Assembly (NCBI RefSeq): GCF_050632395.1
Contig: NZ_CP192600.1
Coordinates: 3,162,001 to 3,226,000 of the forward strand
Length of the DNA stretch: 64,000 nucleotides
Direction of reading: 5' to 3'
Origin: JAUYQR01 sp050632395
GTDB lineage: Bacteria; Pseudomonadota; Alphaproteobacteria; Rhodobacterales; Rhodobacteraceae
The position numbers and the translations under genes are program-made. Under the pieces are notes generated by a model, which worked only from the letters and a program-made list of their open reading frames with translations, searched no databases and had not been told where the DNA came from. Of this stretch, positions 60,648-64,000 are shown piece after piece (position 1 is the stretch's first letter; each line of letters starts with the position of its first letter).

Positions 60648-60923
60648 CTAGCCGCGCCGCGTCAGCCTGTCCTTGGCATAGGTGGCGATCCGGCCCAGCA
60701 GGGGCGCAATCGCCGCCGGTGCCGCGCCCTGCCCCAGAATCCACGCCATCAGATCCTGATCGTTCTCGGCCAGCAGAACCTCGTAGGTCTCCAGATCATC
60801 CGGCCCCAGCCCCGCCAGATGCACGTCTGACCACGGGCCCAGCACAAGGTCCATCTCCTTGGTCCCACGCCGCCATGACCGCATCGACAACCGCTTCAGG
60901 CGCGCATCAGCCGTCTCGTCCAT
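60648..60923 (-). CDS. sdhE: FAD assembly factor SdhE
   Basis: 91 residues. The family motif RSWRRGTKEMDLVLG contains the RGxxE needed to flavinylate the succinate dehydrogenase flavoprotein. The helical remainder (YEVLLAENDQDLMAWILG) matches SdhE/DUF339. Cytoplasmic. Divergent from the aminotransferase gene; sdh genes themselves are not in the window. Confidence 0.93.
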   Translation of the reverse strand: MDETADARLKRLSMRSWRRGTKEMDLVLGPWSDVHLAGLGPDDLETYEVLLAENDQDLMAWILGQGAAPAAIAPLLGRIATYAKDRLTRRG

Positions 60924-60940
60924 TCGCCACCTGATCCTGC

Positions 60941-60969
60941 TTGAACCCTCTCGGCGCGGACCCTAAGAC
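60941..60969 (+). promoter_or_regulatory. Candidate promoter of the aminotransferase gene
   Basis: TTGAAC (60941-60946), 17-bp spacer, TAAGAC (60964-60969), about 60 bases before the ATG at 61030. Confidence 0.5.
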
Positions 60970-61029
60970 AGGGCGCGACGAAACTCCACCCTGCCCGCAC
61001 TTCCACCCTGCCTTAAAAGGATGCACCTC

Positions 61030-62232
61030 ATGGCCTTCCTGTCCGACACGCTGGCGCGGGTCAAACCTTCGCCCACAATCGCGGTGACGACCAAGGCGCA
61101 GGCGCTGAAAAGCCAAGGCAAGGATGTGATCGGCCTCGGCGCGGGCGAACCCGATTTCGACACCCCGGAAAACATCCGCGAAGCCGCCAAGCGCGCGATC
61201 GACGCCGGCAAGACCCGCTACACACCCGTCGATGGTATTCCCGAACTGAAGGCCGCGATCTGCTCCAAGTTCCTGCGCGAGAACGGCCTTACTTACACGC
61301 CTGCGCAAGTCTCGGTCGGCACCGGTGGAAAGCAGATCCTTTACAACGCGCTGATGGCCACCTGTAACCCCGGCGACGAAGTCATCATCCCAGCGCCCTA
61401 CTGGGTGTCCTACCCCGACATGGTGCTGCTGGCTGGCGGTACGCCCGTCGCCGTGGAATGCGGGATCGACACGAACTTCAAGCTGACCCCGGAACAGCTT
61501 GAGGCCGCGATCACCCCGAAGACCAAGTGGTTCATCTTCAACTCGCCCTCGAACCCCACCGGCGCGGGCTACACCCGCACCGAACTGAAGGCCTTGACCG
61601 ACGTGCTGATGCGCCACCCGCACGTCTGGGTGATGTCCGACGACATGTACGAACACCTCGTCTTCGACGATTTCGAATTCTGCACCCCGGCCGAAGTCGA
61701 ACCCGGCCTTTACGACCGCACCCTCACCTGCAACGGCGTCTCCAAGGCCTATGCGATGACCGGCTGGCGCATCGGCTATGCCGCTGGCCCCGTGGCATTG
61801 ATCAAGGCGATGGGCACGATCCAGTCGCAGTCCACCTCGAACCCCTGCTCGGTCAGCCAGTATGCTGCGCTTGAGGCTCTCAGCGGCCCGCAGGATTTCC
61901 TCGCCCCGAACCGCGCGCTCTTCCAGCGCCGACGCGATCTGGTCGTGTCGATGCTGAACGCCGCAGAAGGCATCACCTGCCCGAAACCCGAAGGCGCCTT
62001 CTACGTCTACCCCGACATCTCGGGCTGCATCGGCAAGGCGACCCCCGGCGGCACCGTCATCACCAATGACGAGGTCTTCGCAACTGCCCTGCTGGAAGAA
62101 ACCGGCGTCGCCGTGGTGTTCGGCGCGGCCTTCGGGCTATCGCCAAACTTCCGCGTAAGCTACGCTACTGCCGACGAGGTTCTGCGCGAAGCTTGCGCCC
62201 GCATCCAGCGGTTTTGCGCGGCGTTGAAATAG
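61030..62232 (+). CDS. Class I aspartate aminotransferase
   Basis: 400 residues from the ATG at 61030, with AAAAGGA nine bases upstream. PLP signatures: GLGAGEPDFDTPENI, NSPSNPTGAGYT, the PLP Lys in CNGVSKAYAMTGWRIGYA, and the substrate Arg in FRVSYAT. It exchanges amino groups between aspartate and 2-oxoglutarate; the alphaproteobacterial type-Ib members also accept prephenate. Monocistronic or linked to the small gene 8 bases downstream. Confidence 0.93.
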   Translation: MAFLSDTLARVKPSPTIAVTTKAQALKSQGKDVIGLGAGEPDFDTPENIREAAKRAIDAGKTRYTPVDGIPELKAAICSKFLRENGLTYTPAQVSVGTGGKQILYNALMATCNPGDEVIIPAPYWVSYPDMVLLAGGTPVAVECGIDTNFKLTPEQLEAAITPKTKWFIFNSPSNPTGAGYTRTELKALTDVLMRHPHVWVMSDDMYEHLVFDDFEFCTPAEVEPGLYDRTLTCNGVSKAYAMTGWRIGYAAGPVALIKAMGTIQSQSTSNPCSVSQYAALEALSGPQDFLAPNRALFQRRRDLVVSMLNAAEGITCPKPEGAFYVYPDISGCIGKATPGGTVITNDEVFATALLEETGVAVVFGAAFGLSPNFRVSYATADEVLREACARIQRFCAALK

Positions 62233-62240
62233 GGGCAAAC

Positions 62241-62651
62241 ATGGCGGGCGACCTGCCGGACTATTACTTCCGGGTGCGCGAAAACGGTGCGGTGGTGTTT
62301 CGGGTCGAAACCGAAAACCGCCAGCGCCGGATCGAGCTGGAAGAGATCGCCACCGTCAACGTCAAGAACGGCTCTGTCAGGCCACACGGCGATGTTGTGC
62401 TGTCCGAGCCCGACCTTGCGGCAATCGACGACTGGCTCAACGCCCGTGTCGCGCAACTGGCCGCTCGCGACGTCGATGACATCCTGCGCACGGTTGACCA
62501 CCTGAACCTCACCACGCAGTGGGCGCAGTCGCGCGCCACCGATGACCAGCTGGAGGCGGTGACAGATGCCCTGCTTCTCGCAATGCACGATCTGCGTGGC
62601 ACGCTGGTGCGCAAGAAATCCGACCGCCTGCTGAAAGGCGCGGCCGAGTAG
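62241..62651 (+). CDS. Conserved small Rhodobacterales protein, unknown
   Basis: 136 residues; AGGGG precedes the ATG by seven bases. PDYYFRVRENGAVVFRVETENRQRRIELEEIA forms a beta-rich N-terminal half, followed by two long helices (LAAIDDWLNARVAQLAA, DDQLEAVTDALLLAMHDLRG). No signal, membrane or known catalytic motif. I do not recognise a named family. It follows the aminotransferase stop by 8 bases, suggesting cotranscription. Confidence 0.7.
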   Translation: MAGDLPDYYFRVRENGAVVFRVETENRQRRIELEEIATVNVKNGSVRPHGDVVLSEPDLAAIDDWLNARVAQLAARDVDDILRTVDHLNLTTQWAQSRATDDQLEAVTDALLLAMHDLRGTLVRKKSDRLLKGAAE

Positions 62652-62666
62652 CCGCGCCCGTTTGGC

Positions 62667-62990
62667 TCAGATCTGCTTTTCCGGCATCTGCACACGCAGC
62701 CCGTCCAGCGCGTCCGAAACTTTCAACTGGCACGTCAGGCGCGACCGCACCGGATCGGGGTTCCAGGCGAAATCCAGCATGTCCTCTTCCATGCTGTCCT
62801 TCTTCGGCAGCTTTCCGACCCAGGCCGGATCGACGTAGACATGGCAGGTGGAACAGGCGCATGCACCGCCGCAATCGGCCTCGATCCCCGGAATGCCGTT
62901 GTCGCGCGCGCCTTCCATCACGGTCAGGCCGTTGGCGACCTCGACCACATGTTCCTTGCCGCCATGTTCCACGTAAGTGATCTTCGCCAT
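62667..62990 (-). CDS. Adrenodoxin-type 2Fe-2S ferredoxin
   Basis: 107 residues from ATG 62990. Cluster ligands C40, C46, C49 in CGGACACSTCHVYV and C87 in RLTCQL give the CX5CX2C...C pattern; C44 is an extra cysteine. KKDSMEEDMLDFA is the acidic partner-binding helix. Close to Rhodobacter capsulatus FdVI, a ferredoxin implicated in cytochrome P450 or Fe-S biosynthesis electron transfer. Converges with the previous gene and is divergent from the SOS-boxed gene. Confidence 0.93.
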   Translation of the reverse strand: MAKITYVEHGGKEHVVEVANGLTVMEGARDNGIPGIEADCGGACACSTCHVYVDPAWVGKLPKKDSMEEDMLDFAWNPDPVRSRLTCQLKVSDALDGLRVQMPEKQI

Positions 62991-63065
62991 CGTCGTCCCC
63001 TGAAGCTGTCGCCCCGACATAGGCGAAGTTCGCACGCTTTGCCAGAGGCTGCGGCCGCCCCGCCA

Positions 63066-63094
63066 TTGGCAAAGCGCCGTAACCGATCTAGAAC
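63066..63094 (+). promoter_or_regulatory. SOS promoter: -35/-10 overlapping a LexA box
   Basis: TTGGCA (63066-63071), 17-bp spacer, TAGAAC (63089-63094). The first half of the LexA box overlaps the -10, the usual repressor arrangement. Confidence 0.6.
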
Positions 63095-63105
63095 ATAGCA
63101 GGAAC
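63091..63105 (+). promoter_or_regulatory. LexA (SOS) box of the OB-fold gene
   Basis: GAAC-ATAGCAG-GAAC, exact match to the alphaproteobacterial LexA direct repeat, 16 bases before the GTG start of the OB-fold gene. Confidence 0.85.
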
Positions 63106-63120
63106 AAAAAAGGATGTCGC

Positions 63121-63522
63121 GTGGAACCCCCGACCCAGGCTGATCGCAGCCCGCCGCGCTGGCCGCGCCCGCCGCAGGCGCTGCCGGCTGCCCGGCTGAA
63201 CGAACCGCCTGGCGGCGCACGGGTTTGTGTCGCGGGGCTGGTTCTGGTGCGCCAGCGGCCCGGCACGGCCAAAGGCGTGATCTTCGTCACGCTTGAGGAC
63301 GAGACCGGCACCTGCAACGTCGTGGTCTGGGCCAAGGTCTACGAACGCTTCCGCCGCGCGGTGATTGCCGGGCGGCTCTTGCGCGTCACCGGGCGGCTGC
63401 AACGCGAGGCGGGCGTGGTGCATGTGGTGGCCGAACTCATCGAAGACCTGTCACCGATGCTCGACCGGCTGCTTGACCCCGCCTTCCGCTTCGACGGCGT
63501 TCGCGCCGGCGACCAACCCTGA
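63121..63522 (+). CDS. SOS-regulated OB-fold protein equal to the DnaE2 C-terminal domain only
   Basis: 133 residues from a GTG at 63121 with AAGGA six bases before it. Residues about 28-115 (ARVCVAGLVLVRQRPGTAKG, VIFVTLEDETGTCNVVVWAK, VVHVVAELIEDLSPMLDRLL) correspond closely to the last domain of the error-prone polymerase DnaE2/ImuC. The polymerase, PHP and finger domains are absent, and no imuA/imuB is adjacent, although the LexA-controlled promoter that normally drives imuA-imuB-dnaE2 is in place. A second ATG at 63114 is in another frame and stops after nine codons. Either a deletion remnant or a retained small ssDNA-binding SOS protein. First 27 residues are Pro/Arg-rich and unlike DnaE2. 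Confidence 0.75.
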   Translation: MEPPTQADRSPPRWPRPPQALPAARLNEPPGGARVCVAGLVLVRQRPGTAKGVIFVTLEDETGTCNVVVWAKVYERFRRAVIAGRLLRVTGRLQREAGVVHVVAELIEDLSPMLDRLLDPAFRFDGVRAGDQP

Positions 63523-63527
63523 AAACA

Positions 63528-63562
63528 GATCTGGCGGCAGGAGGTGTTCCTGCCGCCAGATC
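63528..63562. terminator. 15-bp perfect hairpin between converging genes
   Basis: GATCTGGCGGCAGGA and TCCTGCCGCCAGATC around a 5-base loop. On the minus strand it is followed by TGTTTTC, so it should end the DegP-type transcript; it can also stop the OB-fold gene. Confidence 0.85.
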
Positions 63563-63583
63563 CCCTTAACTCAGCCGCCTGCC

Positions 63584-64000
63584 TTATTCGATCGACAGCG
63601 CGACAAACCGCGGGTCACCGCCGCGCCGGACCAGCAGCAGCAGCGACTTGCGCCCCGCCCCCTTGGCCTCGGCGATCCGGTCTTCCAGATCCTGCAGCCG
63701 CACCACCTTCTGCTGGCCGGCCTCGGTGATCAGATCACCTTCGCGCAGCCCCTTGGTAAAGGCCTCGGACGCCTGATCCACCGCCGTCACCACCAGCCCC
63801 TCGGCCCCGGCATCAAGGCCCAGCCCTCCGCGCAGTTCCTCGTTCAGGGGCGTCAGCGTCAAGCCAAGCGATTGCAGCTCCTTCGGTTCGGCCGGGGCGG
63901 GCGATGCCGCCGGAACCGGTGCCGCTTCGGCCTCCTCGCGGCGGCCCAGCGTCACCTGCAGCGTCTCGGTCTTGCCGTCACGCTGCACGATCACCGGCAC
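63584..64000 (-). CDS. DegP/HtrA-type serine endoprotease, C-terminal part only
   Basis: 139 codons remain; the gene continues beyond the right edge. The visible part ends PDZ1 (VIVQRDGKTETLQVTLGR), has a Pro/Ala linker, then PDZ2 (LGLTLTPLNEELRGGLGL, GVVV-like VVTAVDQASEAFTKGLREGDLI). The order protease-PDZ1-PDZ2 is that of DegP/MucD periplasmic quality-control enzymes; the protease domain is outside the window. Different from the one-PDZ protease at 33.9 kb. Confidence 0.88.
   Translation of the reverse strand: MPVIVQRDGKTETLQVTLGRREEAEAAPVPAASPAPAEPKELQSLGLTLTPLNEELRGGLGLDAGAEGLVVTAVDQASEAFTKGLREGDLITEAGQQKVVRLQDLEDRIAEAKGAGRKSLLLLVRRGGDPRFVALSIE

Noticed and set aside
1..64000. CRISPR array, prophage, transposon or rRNA operon
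   Set aside because: Reading through all gaps I found no regularly spaced repeats, no cas, phage or transposase proteins and no rRNA-like stretch.

Overview
The window reads as chromosomal DNA of an alphaproteobacterium of the Rhodobacteraceae (Rhodobacter/Gemmobacter/Paracoccus-like). Reasons: high G+C with C/G-biased third positions, the gene order ctaC-ctaB-small ORF-ctaG-ctaE-surf1-thrC-M16 peptidase, Rhodobacterales-type families (DUF2927, DUF6476, DUF1178, PpaA/AerR-like B12 protein, RpoH of RpoHI type), LexA boxes of the alphaproteobacterial form GAAC-N7-GAAC, and a tRNA-His without an encoded G-1. About 60 protein genes are packed tightly, many joined by ATGA/GTGA stop-start overlaps. 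No stretch over 300 bases lacks a gene. I see no IS element, prophage, integrase, rRNA or CRISPR array.

Layout. 1-3.8 kb: end of a HAD phosphatase, a ketose 3-epimerase-like gene, then a salvage operon mtnP - DUF2927 - apt ending in a hairpin. 3.8-7.4 kb (minus): FAD-linked oxidase, exported MBL-fold protein, DUF1697, GNAT acetyltransferase. 7.4-14.3 kb (minus): aa3 oxidase assembly and subunit genes followed by SURF1, thrC and an M16 peptidase. 14.4-17.6 kb (plus): alpha/beta hydrolase, tldD, TVP38/DedA-like membrane protein. 17.6-22.5 kb (minus): tex, a DUF2235 hydrolase, a PIG-L deacetylase and tRNA-His. 22.6-24 kb: a small acidic protein, mmcB under a LexA box, and a probable 6S RNA with its own promoter and a 19-bp terminator. 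24-28 kb (minus): the four-gene Anbu operon (ATP-grasp, alpha-E, transglutaminase, Anbu protease). 28-34 kb: GT61 transferase, a DNA-ligase/exonuclease pair, PepF peptidase. 34-41 kb (minus): S1C protease, B12-binding regulator-like protein, Gfo/Idh oxidoreductase, pssA, psd, rpoH, rluD.

41-50 kb (plus): DUF6476 protein, a membrane hybrid histidine kinase, then amidase - polyamine-type ABC transporter (ATPase, two permeases, binding protein) - amidase. 50-56.6 kb: a nonulosonic (sialic/legionaminic-like) acid locus made of two convergent operons: plus strand Gfo/Idh, CMP-sugar synthetase, SDR; minus strand neuB, GT25, RgpF-like, neuC. The RgpF/GT25 part is visibly poorer in G+C. 56.6-58.8 kb (minus): exported glutathione peroxidase, histone-deacetylase-like amidohydrolase and ThpR, overlapping stop to start. 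59-64 kb: Nudix hydrolase, DUF1178, MarR regulator, sdhE, aspartate aminotransferase, a conserved small protein, an adrenodoxin-type ferredoxin, an SOS-controlled fragment that matches only the C-terminal OB fold of DnaE2, and the end of a DegP-type protease.

The items I find most worth following are the LexA-box-driven DnaE2 OB-fold stub, the nonulosonate locus that lacks the usual LegB/LegC/LegH steps but carries PtmF/PtmA-like genes, the DUF2927 protein with a degenerate metzincin-like motif inside the MTA/adenine salvage operon, and the amidase-bracketed transporter.
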